The translations under genes and the position numbers were made by a program. Source: Neoscytalidium dimidiatum (lineage: Eukaryota > Ascomycota > Dothideomycetes > Botryosphaeriales > Botryosphaeriaceae). Taken from it: 64,000 bases of DNA. The notes under the pieces are model-generated. The model ran no database searches. It was not told the origin of the DNA and saw nothing but the letters and a program-made list of their open reading frames with translations. Of this stretch, positions 45,468 through 56,254 are shown piece by piece (within the stretch, counting starts at the first letter, position 1; the number at the start of each line of letters is the position of its first letter). The stretch is from assembly GCA_037367355.1 (NCBI GenBank), contig CM074695.1, positions 3,348,001 to 3,412,000 on the forward strand, read 5' to 3'.

Positions 45468-46953
45468 CTTGACGGTTGTCGTAGTGATTGGATAAAGTCT
45501 GTGCGCAAAGCAGATGAAGTTGAGGCTGAGAAGCGAGATGCTCGTGGATCGATGTCTGTCGTCAAGAAGAGTGAGTAGGATGGCGGGCTGGTTGAGCTTG
45601 TGAGGTGGTGAGCTTGGAGCTGGGGTCTGGGGTCTGGACGCTGCGAGGTAGATCAGATCGAGCTCAAGGCAAGGGTGCAATGAGGCTCAATTGAAAAAGG
45701 ACCGCGAGCGCCAGACCGGGGAGACGGAGGCAAACTTACCTGACGCTTAGCGATGCCTTGCGAAGGTGTTCGGTGGAGGAGGAAGAGAGGGGAGGATGGA
45801 GGGTTGGATGGCTTTTATGGAGCAGCAGGCGGCGGCTGGCAGGGCAGGCGAGCGCACGGGCCAGCAGGGTGACCAGCAGGGCGGGCCGCGGCCGTGTGCC
45901 TGTGTGTCTGTGTGTCTGTGCCTGCCCTTCCTGCGAATCGCACACTGGCGCCGCCTGGCAGGCTGGGCTGGTCGGCCAATGCCTTGATCGCCGTGGACGC
46001 CCGCAGCCTGCCCGCTTTGCCTGTGCAACCGCCCAAAGCTGAAACGCCCTGTGCGGCCTGCGCTGCAAATCGCCAGTTAGTGCCAAGTGCTGCCCGTCCC
46101 TGGTGTCTTGCAGCCCGCCTTCATTTCAAAGCCTGCAGCTTGCAGCTCCTTGGAACGCCCGCATCGAGCGCCTCTGTGTCTTCTCACTGCCTCGCTCCTC
46201 GGTGCCCCACTGCCGTTACTGCTCTCGCCTTCGCCCTCACGGCGCACCGCCATCTAGATTAACGTAGTAGCGAGAGTGACGGGCTGCGCCTGCCCTGCCT
46301 GGCAGGCGACACTACATCAGCGCTTCAAGCAGAATATTTCGCCAATACTCAGCCAACGCTGCTGTGCTGGAAAAAAGTTGAAAAGTGCGACAACGGCCAT
46401 TTGGGTAGAGGCAAACATCAGCTGGCATGGCAACGCAAACGTCACAACACTGTAGTGTCGAAGCTTTTGAAAGAGAGGGGAGAGAGAGAGAGAGAGAGAA
46501 ACACCCTCCGTGGCAGTCCGACAGCCTCCACTATACGCCGCCCTCAAAGTGTTAGCGCCGCCTCCCTTGTGTAGAGTAAGAAGGCTAAATGTCTCCGACT
46601 TCTGCACTCATCCGTGGTGCTCGATACTTGTGCTAACAACTCTCACGGCCAATGATGCTTTGCGTTGTGCGCGGTAAGCCAACCGCGACTTCCGTGTTGA
46701 AGCTGCGGCTTCGTTGACAGCGGCGGGCACCCGGTCTCCAGCTTCGCGCCTTCCATACTCTCATCAGGCTTCAGCTGATACTTCAATCCCTCTTCTCGTC
46801 TTCTCCCTCCTTTCTTCTCCTCTTTTTCTTTGCCACCTGCAACGCATCGATCCGCAAGTCTCTCAAGTCCGCTGCTTCTTTTGCTTCCTCCTCTTTCTGC
46901 CTCTTCAACTCTCTGCGCCATTTCTCAGTCCTGCTCCATTGACATCTCGCACC
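45468..46953. other. Divergent intergenic region between two GPI-protein genes
   Basis: This 1.49-kb region contains the promoters of both GPI proteins and a GA-repeat near 46479-46499. The right end is strongly pyrimidine-rich just before the start codon at 46954. No additional gene is supported. Confidence 0.5.
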
Positions 46954-48503
46954 ATGCAGTACTTCAAGCTTGTCGTGGCTCTGGTCGCTCTTGTCTCTGC
47001 CGCTCTGGCTGTCAAGCATGGAAGTTGTAAGACCAACAAGCCGATCCTTTCGCCCGAGCCTGTTTAATCACTCACTGAAACGCAGATGTCTCCCTCGCCG
47101 AGAATGACCTTGCTGGGCGTCAGTGTATGTTATCACTTCTCAGCAGGAGTGGCCCTCCAGCTCCAAGATCGATGCTGACTCTCGTGGAAGACGAGCCTAG
47201 GTACACCACGAGCGTTGTCTTCGTAGATGTCATTCCAGCCGTAACCACTTCCGTTGTCTTCTCCACCTACGAGGTCACTGTTACGAGCTGCCCTAGCAGT
47301 GTCTCCGACTGCCCCACTCTGTCTGCCTCAGTCCTGACCTCTTTCATCCCGATCTCGACCACCGTCTGCCCGGTGACCTTGACCTCGTCACACATCAGCG
47401 AAGTCACGACTTCTTGGGCATATCCTACAGATTCCCCAGCCTCCATCCTCTCGGCTTCCAACTCCACTACGCCAAATTCCAGCACAGCACTCCCGTGGGC
47501 AACCGACATCAGCTTTTCGTCATCGACTTTCTCTATGCTGCCGCCTTCGCCCACCTCTCCTATCGCTGGAACGACCTTGGCTTCTCCGATCATATCTGAG
47601 CCTGGCCTAACATCCATTTCCTTGTACTGGCCTCCTGTATTTCCATCCTTCGTGTGGCCTTCGACCATCATCTCCACACACTCGGATACCATCACTCTTG
47701 GAGAGCCTTCGACTCTGAGCACTACGACTTCGACGTACACAATCTCGGTTGTTTATCCGTCCGACATTACCCCCTCCTATGTCCCAACTTCAACATCCCT
47801 TTCCATCACTTCGAAGCTTCCGGTGTCGGGAGATCTCTCCTCAGGCTACAGTCCCTCCTATCCTTTTACCTCGGCTCCACCAGGTTTGACTGGTACCATT
47901 TCGTCCAGATCGAGCTCGTCGCTGCCGACATCGTCCTTGGATGGCCCGGTTCCAGTATCCTCATTGCCTGACGGTCCGAGTTCACTAGTGGTCGTTTCGG
48001 AACAGTGGCCTTCCGGATTCTTCCCATCGACCGACAGCCTCTACTCTGACACTACGATGGGTCTTCCTACAGGCGCAACTACAGCTCTGCCAGCTAGTAC
48101 CGGTCTGGGCTCGGCTGTAACATCATACACTCCAGTAATCATCATTACCGTAAGCACATTAGCGTCTAACCCGTCGATTGCCTCGACGATCACTGGAGGC
48201 GGTATTTCCACGCTCCTAGCTACCACAGACACAGCTTCAACCTCAGCATTGGCAACACCAATCATCTCACCCTTCATCCCTACTCTTCCTAATGACACAA
48301 CACTGTCGATGACTGCTTCCGGGCCCTCGGGCTCTGCCGCGAGCACTAATGCGTCTCCGATCACCACTGGCAACGGTAACTTCAGCAGCATCGTTTCTGC
48401 GCCAACAGCACCTTTTACCGTCTTCCAGGGTGTTGGCCCCAAGCTCACGGGAAGAGTCTCTGCTAGCACCATCATCCTTGCTCTCATTACAGCTTTCCTG
48501 TAA
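46954..48503 (+). CDS. Large Ser/Thr-rich GPI-anchored cell-wall protein
   Basis: Predicted secreted, GPI-anchored wall protein. Exon 1 is 46954-47026 (signal peptide MQYFKLVVALVALVSAALA), exon 2 starts at 47086, and the last exon runs to 48503. The second intron has two workable solutions: 47123-47200 (GTGTAT...CTAG) giving 470 aa, or 47125-47190 (GTATGT...GGAAG) giving 474 aa. Both keep frame and remove an apparent overlap with stop codons. The mature protein has a head (YTTSVVFVDVIP) with three Cys in TSCPSSVSDC and TVCPVTLTS. A long Ser/Thr/Pro-rich stalk follows with several N-glycosylation sequons. The hydrophobic end (VSASTIILALITAFL) fits a GPI signal. No enzymatic domain is visible. 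It probably serves as a wall structural or adhesive protein (inference). Confidence 0.78.
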
Positions 48504-50193
48504 TGGTCCACTCTTTTCGAGTATTTGCGGAACATGTGGGATCATGCGTTTGTATCGATTGGCTGACTGACTGACAACTGTGCCTTTCTTTCTTCATGTC
48601 AACAATTTCTTGTCCTATGCTTCAGTAATGCACTACTCACCGCCTGCATTTATTGTTGCCTTCCTCCTACATGTTCATGTCATCCAACATTCGATGTATG
48701 CATCCAAAAGATAGATTCGATGTAGTACAAAACCAAGCAATGAAATTGGCATTACCAGATCTCTCGTCTTGCCATCCTGAATTTGATTTTCGGTGTTTCT
48801 CAAGCACCACAGCGTACAGCCACCCCGGGGCTGTTTCGCGGGCACCTGGTCAGCTGCATGCTGTACCGAGGTTCACACTGACGCTGTACTCCCAGATGAT
48901 CGTGTCGCACTGCAGCGGCGACGTTCGAGTGGAAAGCAAAATTGCAGGTAATGCAGAAGCGGAATAGAGGAATACAGTGAGAGGGGGAGAATGGGAGGTA
49001 AGGAACATGAGTAGTGTAGACAAGCTTTTTCTTCCCTCCTAAGATTTCCTCCAATGTGCGCGAACACGAGGCGGGCGCGGCTGTGCAGGATCGGCGGGAC
49101 GGGGCAATCTACCCTAGCTAGTAACGGCTCAATGCGTCCTCCTATCCATCTCCCCACTCTTGTCACCCAGCTAGGCGGGTCGGCTCGGGAATGGCGAGAG
49201 GGGACAGCTGAGGAGTGGCTGGTATGTTGCTCTTCCCGCCCCCACACACAATCAGTCGCTCGCCATTCTCTTCGAACGCTTGCTCATTTGATCACCCGCC
49301 ACCGGCCTGATTTGCTCGGTCCACGCCCAGAGTCTTGGTGATCCCACCCAGCAAAGTTGTCTCAGACCGTTGCATCCCATGCATCTATCTTCTAAACGAG
49401 AGTTTCAATGGCTGGCTGGCCGAGAGATAAGAGAGCATGCACTCCTCTCCTTCGCGTGGTCGCCGGAGGATTCCATAGCGTTTGCTCCCAGCCTTCGGCT
49501 TTTTAATTTTTTTTTCCCATTAGTCTTTTCTTTCCTCTTTCTGATCCTCGCCATTCGGCACGTTACCTTTGCAGCGGCGATAAGTACAATGAGCCTTTTC
49601 CCTTCACGATTGATTAATCTTCCCTGCGTTCTCGTCGCTGCGGTGCGACAATCATTTTCGTCTACGCTGAATTTTTTTTTTTTTGTGGAGAGGCTGGGTG
49701 TTCGTTTTGATGAGTACAGGGGAAAGGGGACATGACTTGACTTTTCTTCAAGGTTTCCCTACCGCTGAGAAGAGATTCGTACTTGGAGTTCTCACGCAAC
49801 CTCAGGAGACACGCTCGGACAGTCAGACACAGAGCATGTGAGCTGCATGAGTTGAAATATCTCTTATTCCTCCTGCTTAGCTAGCATACAGTGAGGGTAG
49901 TGGTGCTATATCTACTGCTCCGCTAGCCTACATTGAGTGGTAGAAGCACATTTTTGAATTCCTTTTCTTTTCTCTCTTCAGCTTCGCTCCGCTTCCTGCT
50001 CTATTCTCAATCCACCTCTTGCCAGCCTTCCTCCGATTTCGATTTCCATCCCGAAATCCTAAGCCTGTTGAGTGTAGTGGTATCTTTGCCATAGCCATGA
50101 CGCCAATACAGAAAAAGGGAACGAAAAGAGTACCTTATGCTAATACCGTCAGCACCACCACCTTCCCCGATCATCATCCATCTATCACCTCCT
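48504..50193. other. Convergent gene-free region
   Basis: About 1.7 kb between the 3' ends of the GPI protein and the rvt gene. It includes a 13-nt T tract at 49672-49684. No supported gene, RNA or repeat is seen. Confidence 0.45.
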
Positions 50194-53040
50194 TTAACCC
50201 TGCCATCTGACCCTCTCGCTACGCAAGATGCTGATGAGTCCCAGCGGCAGCAGACCCTTCTCGCAGATTGCCAGACCACCGAAACGCTTGTCCGTCTCGC
50301 CGGAATAGAGCAAGACTGTCCACCTCCAGTAAGGCTTCAGCGCGGCCCACCTGTCAGCGAAGCCCGGAGTGTTGTACTTCCCAGCAGGAAGTTTCGCCAA
50401 AGCATCCGAGATGGCGCTTGGGAAGTCGATTTCCGCTTCCTCTGTCGGCCTGAGGAGCTTTTCGTACACGATGCTTAGCTCGTCGGACGTCTGCTCGGCG
50501 AAGCGCATGTACTCGTCCAGGTCCATGAACGGCTCACCCTCGAGGTTCTTCGGCGCCGAGTCGTCGGCCGGCAGCTCACCGGCCTCAAAACATTCCCTGG
50601 CTTCCTCGTAGGCTTCTTGCTGCCTGATGAGAGCCCGTTCGAGGTCTTCGACCGGATTCTTGCGCGAAGACTCCCGCATTGCGTAGAGCTGCACAAACGG
50701 GTTGAGCAATCCCAGGCCGCCCAGCTCGACCGGGAAGTAAAAGAAAGCGTCCGGAATGGGGCGTCCGCAGCTAATAGCCGTGGCGTCAGCGAATCGCTTG
50801 GTGATAACTCCGCGGAGGTGCTCAGCCACGTTGCGAACGCCCGAGTCAGCGAAGAGTGAGCGCTGGATGTGTTCAAACGTCTCAATGCACTCATCGAGAT
50901 GCCGACGCCCTAAGCACCACGCCGGCTGCCCGAAGTTCGTGGTGAAGAAGCGCGCGACGTAGCTGTTCCAGGCTTGTACCCAGGCAAAGACGCTGCGGCA
51001 TGCCTCCAACTGGCGCTTGAGCTCCAGGACGTGTTCATCCACCTGCTCCTGATCAATGGTCCAACGGCCCTGGTTGGCGTCTAGCTTCAAAAAGCCCCAT
51101 CGAATCGTGCCCTGGGGAAGCGCCGCATGCAACGGTGCCAGCGCCTGCTTCTCAGGACTGACTACTTTCGCTGCGGCGGTTTTGTCCTCATTCAGTTGCA
51201 GGCCCATAATCTTCGAGAACTCCTGCAGCGTTTGCCATGCTTGAACACAGGTGCTCTCCTGACCCCAAAACCACAAATCATCATGGAAACGGTACAGCAC
51301 AGCTCCCTTAGTCTTGCGGTGGACAGCGAAGTCGAGGCAGAAGAGGACCGCCTCTCCCAGAGCATCTGCTAGCACATGGCCCATGGGGATGCCGTTCTTA
51401 CGAACCTTCGGCTCGGCATCGGGGCCATCCTGGGTGAAGACAAGCGGAGCTGCGAGGAACTTCTTGAGGAAGTTCAGCCAATGCGTGCCAAGGTTTAAGT
51501 ACTCCAGCACTGTGAGAATCGTTGCGTGCGGGATAGACGGACCGAACCATTTGAAATCGCTGGTAAATACGGTGAACTCGCCGTAGAGCTTCGTGTTGAC
51601 AAGCATTTCAGTTGTCACCAGACGAAGCAGTGACTGTTTGATCTCAAGCGGCTGCTTGGTCTTATCATCCGCATCCGTGTCATCATCACCGTAGTCACGA
51701 GTTGCCTCTTGCACGGTCGTAGGCATCTGTGTCATGAACCAGTCGTCCCGGAAGGTTGTACGGCGAATATCACGCACGGATTGCTGCTGAGACTGCACAT
51801 TCCTCTTTCCGAGGAAGTAGTGACGTCGCTGTCTATCCATCCTCGTCATGGCGCGGTAAGGAGCTTGCACCCAAGCGCCAGAGTTGAAGTGTGCCATGAA
51901 GGCGTTTCTCAGCATGACAGCCAGGTGCGCACCCACAACATGAATCAGGATCGCCGTGTGAACCTCTTCATCCATGTATGCCCGATACTTGCCGTTGAGC
52001 TGTCGACGCAGCAGGACTGGAACAGGACCGGGCCATTCCCAGCTCTTCAACGAGTCAAGGTCCATGCGCAGCACATCAACCATCTCCTTGATGACCTCAG
52101 GGCGCGAGTTCAGATCGATGAGCACTTCTCTCTTGGAACCGGTGAAGAGATCTGCCTTCAAGAGGCCCTTGATGGCAAAACGGATAGTGTTCTCGTCAAC
52201 GTGGATGATGCCGTCCCACTTGCCAATGTTGTGGCGGAGTTGCTCTAAGGGAGTCTTCTGCGAGCTTCTGGCCGTATGAACCGGGATAAGCAGATCATCA
52301 AGATATTTCTTGATGGCATCGGTGTCGACAGCAGGCTTATTAAAGATGAACTCTTCGAGCATCTTGCGCTGCTCATGCATTTCCTCGCGCCCAATGATGT
52401 CGAACGAGTCTGACTCCTCACTAGAAGAATGCGAGCGGGTGTCGGGCAGCTCAGCCTGGGCGGCTCCGCTATGGGCGTTCAGCTCCTCCATGGCACCGCT
52501 CGGATTCTTGATCCACTCAGTAACCAAGCGGCCGAAGAGATCGGCGTAGTTGTACTTGTCGGTGTGCATGTCGAGGTTCTGTTCCAACCAGGCGCGCCAT
52601 TGCTCGAGCAGACTTGTCGAGACCGAAGGGTCATGGCGAGCTTGCTCAAGAAACCTCTCAACATTCTTGACCGAAGACTCGCCCTTGTTATACTTGATGC
52701 CGTTCTGCTTGAATCCGGCCATCAGGATGCGGACCTTCTCGGCGGCATCGGCCTCTTTTCCAGAAGCGTCGAGAAGCTGGGCCTTCTGGGATTCGAATGA
52801 TTGCTGGTGCTCGGCCAGCTTGGCGAGCTTGCGGTCGGTGACATGACGCAATGTGGAAGTAACGGCTCCTCCAGACATGTTGACGTTCTTGCGGATACCG
52901 GCAAAGGATTGAGTGGAGTAATTGGTGGAAGTGAGGGCAGGACGAGCAGTGGGGCCGCGGGGGAAAGGCCGACCTCTTCCGCGGAACAGACCACTAGCTC
53001 TGAAGCTCGCTCTTCCTCTTCCGTTTCCTCTGCTATCCAT
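50194..53040 (-). CDS. rvt: Reverse-transcriptase-related cellular gene (rvt)
   Basis: Single-copy-type domesticated reverse transcriptase of the rvt class, described in filamentous fungi and other lineages as host genes rather than transposons (family knowledge). One intact exon from the ATG at 53040, 948 aa, the usual rvt size. The N-terminus is Arg/Gly/Phe-rich (GRGRASFRASGLFRGRGRPF), followed by a helical, coiled-coil-like region (about 65-300). The RT core has motif A SDFKWFG (Asp495), motif B GIPMGH (about 550), motif C FHDDLWFWG (Asp587, Asp588), motif D MGLQLNEDKT and motif E RWGFLKLD. The triad Asp495/587/588 is complete. The charged insert around 405-465 fits the rvt-specific loop between RT motifs 2 and 3. 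No endonuclease, integrase, RNase H, LTR or target duplication is present. A TATA box lies 122 bp upstream. Confidence 0.93.
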   Translation of the reverse strand: MDSRGNGRGRASFRASGLFRGRGRPFPRGPTARPALTSTNYSTQSFAGIRKNVNMSGGAVTSTLRHVTDRKLAKLAEHQQSFESQKAQLLDASGKEADAAEKVRILMAGFKQNGIKYNKGESSVKNVERFLEQARHDPSVSTSLLEQWRAWLEQNLDMHTDKYNYADLFGRLVTEWIKNPSGAMEELNAHSGAAQAELPDTRSHSSSEESDSFDIIGREEMHEQRKMLEEFIFNKPAVDTDAIKKYLDDLLIPVHTARSSQKTPLEQLRHNIGKWDGIIHVDENTIRFAIKGLLKADLFTGSKREVLIDLNSRPEVIKEMVDVLRMDLDSLKSWEWPGPVPVLLRRQLNGKYRAYMDEEVHTAILIHVVGAHLAVMLRNAFMAHFNSGAWVQAPYRAMTRMDRQRRHYFLGKRNVQSQQQSVRDIRRTTFRDDWFMTQMPTTVQEATRDYGDDDTDADDKTKQPLEIKQSLLRLVTTEMLVNTKLYGEFTVFTSDFKWFGPSIPHATILTVLEYLNLGTHWLNFLKKFLAAPLVFTQDGPDAEPKVRKNGIPMGHVLADALGEAVLFCLDFAVHRKTKGAVLYRFHDDLWFWGQESTCVQAWQTLQEFSKIMGLQLNEDKTAAAKVVSPEKQALAPLHAALPQGTIRWGFLKLDANQGRWTIDQEQVDEHVLELKRQLEACRSVFAWVQAWNSYVARFFTTNFGQPAWCLGRRHLDECIETFEHIQRSLFADSGVRNVAEHLRGVITKRFADATAISCGRPIPDAFFYFPVELGGLGLLNPFVQLYAMRESSRKNPVEDLERALIRQQEAYEEARECFEAGELPADDSAPKNLEGEPFMDLDEYMRFAEQTSDELSIVYEKLLRPTEEAEIDFPSAISDALAKLPAGKYNTPGFADRWAALKPYWRWTVLLYSGETDKRFGGLAICEKGLLPLGLISILRSERVRWQG

Positions 53041-53963
53041 GTCAACGGTGGGCTTTGAGAGAGGGTACGAAGCTGTCGCTCACCTGCGGATGTGAGTTGG
53101 CCAGGAAGAAGAAAAAGAAGGCTTGGTCGGTAGAGAGCAGTGGGAGGTGGAGGGCGAGCGGTTTATAAGGTGAGAGTTTGCTAGCAACATGGGAGCAACA
53201 ATGCACGTGCCGGGCGTACGCGGCGGCAAACTAAAACGGACACCATATTGTGGAAGGATCGCCGTAAGTCAATGCGCAGCAGCTGCCTTCTGTGCCTGCC
53301 CCACAAGCGCCTGCTGCCTATCCGTAAAACTTCACGGCCAATATCAGTGACGAGCCCAGGGGCAAACCGGACGGCATACCAGGCGCCGATACACAGACAC
53401 ACAGAGACACATACAGAGAGAAAGGGGGATGGGGAAAAGAGAGAGAGAGAGAGAGAGAAGGGCTTGAGTGAAGGTGTGCAGGAGGAGGGCGATGAGCATG
53501 CAGCTGAGCCTAACATTCCTGTTATGGGGGGCTGTGGACCCTTGCGCCGATCCGCCGCTAGCGCCATGCGGGTCAAGTCAACACCGCCGCCCGCCGTCAC
53601 CTTGCCGTTTTCTCCTCCCTCATCTCCCATCAGCCGGTGTCCCTCTTAAGTCAACCTAGTCCAGCTGCTCGTCCCCGCCGCCGCTACACTCCCGCAATAG
53701 ATGTGCTGCCAGGAGCTGTTGCCCCGCTGATGACGTCATAACCTGTTATGCGCAGTTGCGCGTTGCTGTCACCGCAAAATGTGAGTTATGTTTCCGCAGC
53801 AATAGTCTTCCGCTCTCCCGGCACACCTAAAGTATCCTTAGTCAGTCTTAAAGCTACATCTTGTCTTATCTTATTCTTTGTATTTCATTGCAGACCTCTT
53901 GGTTCAGGCACTGACTATCGGCGGCAGTGCCAATTACCAGCCCGAAAGTCAGATCTCAGCACA
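53041..53963. other. Divergent intergenic region, rvt / hypothetical gene
   Basis: This 923-bp region contains the rvt TATA box and a GA-repeat near 53441-53459. On the right there is a possible 5'-UTR intron for the next gene (GTGAGT near 53780, TTGCAG near 53893). No other gene is supported. Confidence 0.45.
53162..53167 (-). promoter_or_regulatory. TATA box of rvt gene
   Basis: On the minus strand the sequence reads CTTATAAAC, 122 bp upstream of the rvt ATG. A canonical TATA box suits the inducible expression reported for rvt genes in Neurospora (established knowledge); induction here is not shown. Confidence 0.5.
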
Positions 53964-54953
53964 ATGAGCTCGAAGCCAGAGCTCTTTCAGAGATGCTGCT
54001 CTCTACTTTCAACACGACAAGCCCTCTTTAGGCAGCGTAAAGAAGCGTATATGCCGAGATTTCACTATCACATGCCTTCTTCACCCGGCTCTGTTCTAAA
54101 GACGTACCTTCACGCTCAACCCACCCGTAAGAGGATTCTAACTCAGCGCCCATACTGGCCCGCACAGCGCTGTAACTATGCGTCCATCGGCGGAACCATT
54201 TGTCTCCAAATCGAGGATGCGCTGTGTTGCATGGCTAGCCCACAAAAGCTTGCCGGATGTCGCAACGTTCAGCTCATCCTTTCGGACTGGCCAAAGTGGA
54301 GTCAAGACACGACAGTTCATGACTCGAAATTGCACTCCAGGCTCTCGCATGTGCTTGGTGTTCTTGAATCAAATCCACACGTCGATAGTGTGTTTCTGAC
54401 CCTCTCTGACGTGCTCAAGTTGCCACTCGAGAGCCGCAAACACCCTGATCACCAGGAGCGGACTCCTGTCACGATCTTAGGCTCGATTGCTGTTGATGTC
54501 AAGCCCATTGATTTGGGCGTCTGGGCTCTTCCTGATTACTTATCTATCAAGATTGGGGACCCAGCTGTCATACGCCTTGTCCAAGAAGCTCGGAAGTATA
54601 CTGAAGACGCGAACGCATGGCATGACGTTGTTGGAAGATCGGGCCCTACTTACCAAGCATTTGACTATACGGCCTCCTTCCACGCGATCGACCTACGTAT
54701 TAGAAGCGAAGGCACATCTGAAGGCATGCGTCTTGTTGACTTTGGTCCTTACGGCTCGGAATATAGCACGGAAGACTTGGACATTCTCAGCATCTACTTC
54801 GCGGATGATATGGCCCACAACACAGAATACTTCGAGCGCGGGAACAAGTGGATCCCTAACTTATATGAGCTTCTGAGGCACAATCATGGATTCGTGAGCT
54901 CAAAACTTGGTTATCGTATTGCAGATGGAGACGGAAGCGAACTCTTAACTTGA
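53964..54953 (+). CDS. Hypothetical protein, 329 aa
   Basis: I do not recognise this family. The preferred start is the ATG at 53964 (MSSKPELFQRCC); the frame is open further upstream to an ATG at 53748, but that segment looks like untranslated leader. The single exon gives 329 aa with ordinary globular composition: Cys-rich start, aromatic middle (YWPAQRCNYASIGG), then ILSDWPKWSQ, and a regular stretch VILGSIAVDVKPIDLGVWALPDYLS-like in the second half (LGVWALPDYLSIKIGD). The protein ends in a short acidic tail. No signal peptide or membrane segment is seen. Lower GC and codon use than the flanking genes may hint at a different history, but this is only an impression. It lies just upstream of the tandem tRNA genes. 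Confidence 0.6.
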   Translation: MSSKPELFQRCCSLLSTRQALFRQRKEAYMPRFHYHMPSSPGSVLKTYLHAQPTRKRILTQRPYWPAQRCNYASIGGTICLQIEDALCCMASPQKLAGCRNVQLILSDWPKWSQDTTVHDSKLHSRLSHVLGVLESNPHVDSVFLTLSDVLKLPLESRKHPDHQERTPVTILGSIAVDVKPIDLGVWALPDYLSIKIGDPAVIRLVQEARKYTEDANAWHDVVGRSGPTYQAFDYTASFHAIDLRIRSEGTSEGMRLVDFGPYGSEYSTEDLDILSIYFADDMAHNTEYFERGNKWIPNLYELLRHNHGFVSSKLGYRIADGDGSELLT

Positions 54954-55537
54954 AAGTCGCAATGCGTACCATTCGTCCTCTATCATATTTCTAAATCTGG
55001 TCCTTCGGAAATTTTAATAATTGTACTTCTCCCCTTCATCTCATTTTTCCCTTGTATTCTACTCTTCCCAGAACACGATACCAGACAAGTACAAGTACAA
55101 GCAGGGAACACCCTTCTCACGGCCAACATAAAGTCAATTTTTCTTCCGCGCTGCAAACACGTAATGATGAGTTGCTGAAGATGCCACGCGCAGGTTCTAC
55201 CACCGGCCTACAATTTTTATTAGCCACGACTCAGCCCAATCCATCTCAAGACATGGAAGAAAAAAGAAATAGTTTAATTTCTGAGTATTCCACGCGAAAT
55301 GGCTGTCAAGAGGTTCGGCGTTACTTCACAGTGGCAGAATTGCGGCAGACTTGATATTCGGCTAAGGTTAGTGGAACCGAACACACAAACGCTCGCGTCA
55401 GCCAGCCAAAGAAGCTCTTTCATAGCTACAAGCAGCACCATTTTCCTACAATTACAACAGCCAATTTTCGTCAGTTAAGAATGCAGCAGTCTTCAATTCT
55501 ACAGATTGACAGTAAGGCAAAAACACCGCCACAACAT
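54954..55537. other. Intergenic region upstream of first tRNA
   Basis: A 584-bp, AT-rich spacer. No gene or motif is recognised. Confidence 0.4.
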
Positions 55538-55683
55538 GGGGGCGTGGCGCAACGGTAGCGGTAAGTTCCCAGTGACAGAGTGACGGACTATAATTCAATA
55601 AACTAATTCCTCTTGCAGCGTCAGATTCCAGATTCCACCTTGGAGTTTCCTGAAGGCTGTGCGTTCAAATCGCACCGTCCTCA
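55538..55683 (+). tRNA. tRNA-Trp (CCA), copy 1, with D-arm intron and anticodon intron
   Basis: The exons fold to a complete 72-nt tRNA. The acceptor stem is GGGGGCG with CGTCCTC (two G-T pairs), the D-stem GCGC/GCGC, and the anticodon loop TTCCAG+T with anticodon CCA (55628-55630). The T-arm is GTGCG-TTCAAAT-CGCAC, with discriminator A55683. The A box (55545-55555) and B box (55663-55671) are intact, and TTTTT at 55687-55691 can end Pol III transcription. A canonical 16-nt intron after position 37 (55632-55647) contains TGGA, able to pair with the anticodon as in a bulge-helix-bulge substrate. Unusually, a second insertion at 55561-55618 (58 nt) splits the D-stem between positions 24 and 25. 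It starts GTAAGT, ends TTGCAG and has AACTAAT 18 nt before the end, like a spliceosomal intron. Pair 31-39 is A-C in the mature form. Confidence 0.85.
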
Positions 55684-56254
55684 TTCTTTTTCGTTTTGCT
55701 CGTTGTGCGCGTGCTCCGTGTGGTGTAAATGACTCTCTTTCCGCCTTGCCAAGTGGAGACCACTGGGTCTGGACTCGAATGCCTTCAGCTCTTCTCGGCC
55801 GGACAAGGAAAAAACGACCCACCCCTTTTTTGCGTGCTTTTTTTAATTAACCTCAGGACACTTGGCCGGACTAAACGCACTCAAGCGCCGGCGACTCTTC
55901 CAGGCACATGAGCTGCAGCAAGTGATGAGTGCTTTGGCATAGTAGGAGGCCGGAATGTTTGAAAGAGAAGGAAAACGAGATGAACTTGAGGCTTGGTGAT
56001 CTGCGACATTCCGATGCTTCAACCATGAGGTCGAAACGACACCATATGCTCATTTGCTCATTTCCACTGTGTTGAAGAGCGAACATGTGTCAGACGTAGG
56101 CAGTTCGACGCAGTGAGATAGAAATCCAGGAACCCCACATTAACTAAGCGAGTTGCTCACAACCGCCGGCCACGTTCGCTTGCGAGTTGCCAAGCCTTTT
56201 CGCGAGAAAATCTTGTAATGATATAGTTTGTCTGCGGCTTGTTATTTCAAGTTT
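55684..56254. other. Spacer between the two tRNA genes
   Basis: A 571-bp spacer without a supported gene. The upstream flanks of the two tRNA copies are not similar, so the duplication does not extend beyond the tRNA itself. Confidence 0.5.

Noticed and set aside
47105..47145. 19-nt intron suggested by GTATGT followed by CTTCTCAG in the large GPI-protein gene
   Set aside because: It is far too short for a spliceosomal intron and leads to a stop in the following frame. Acceptors at 47190 or 47200 keep the frame.
53748..53963. N-terminal extension of the 329-aa hypothetical protein
   Set aside because: It reads as leader sequence, contains a plausible 5'-UTR intron (GTGAGT to TTGCAG), and has low protein likeness. 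The ATG at 53964 is preferred.
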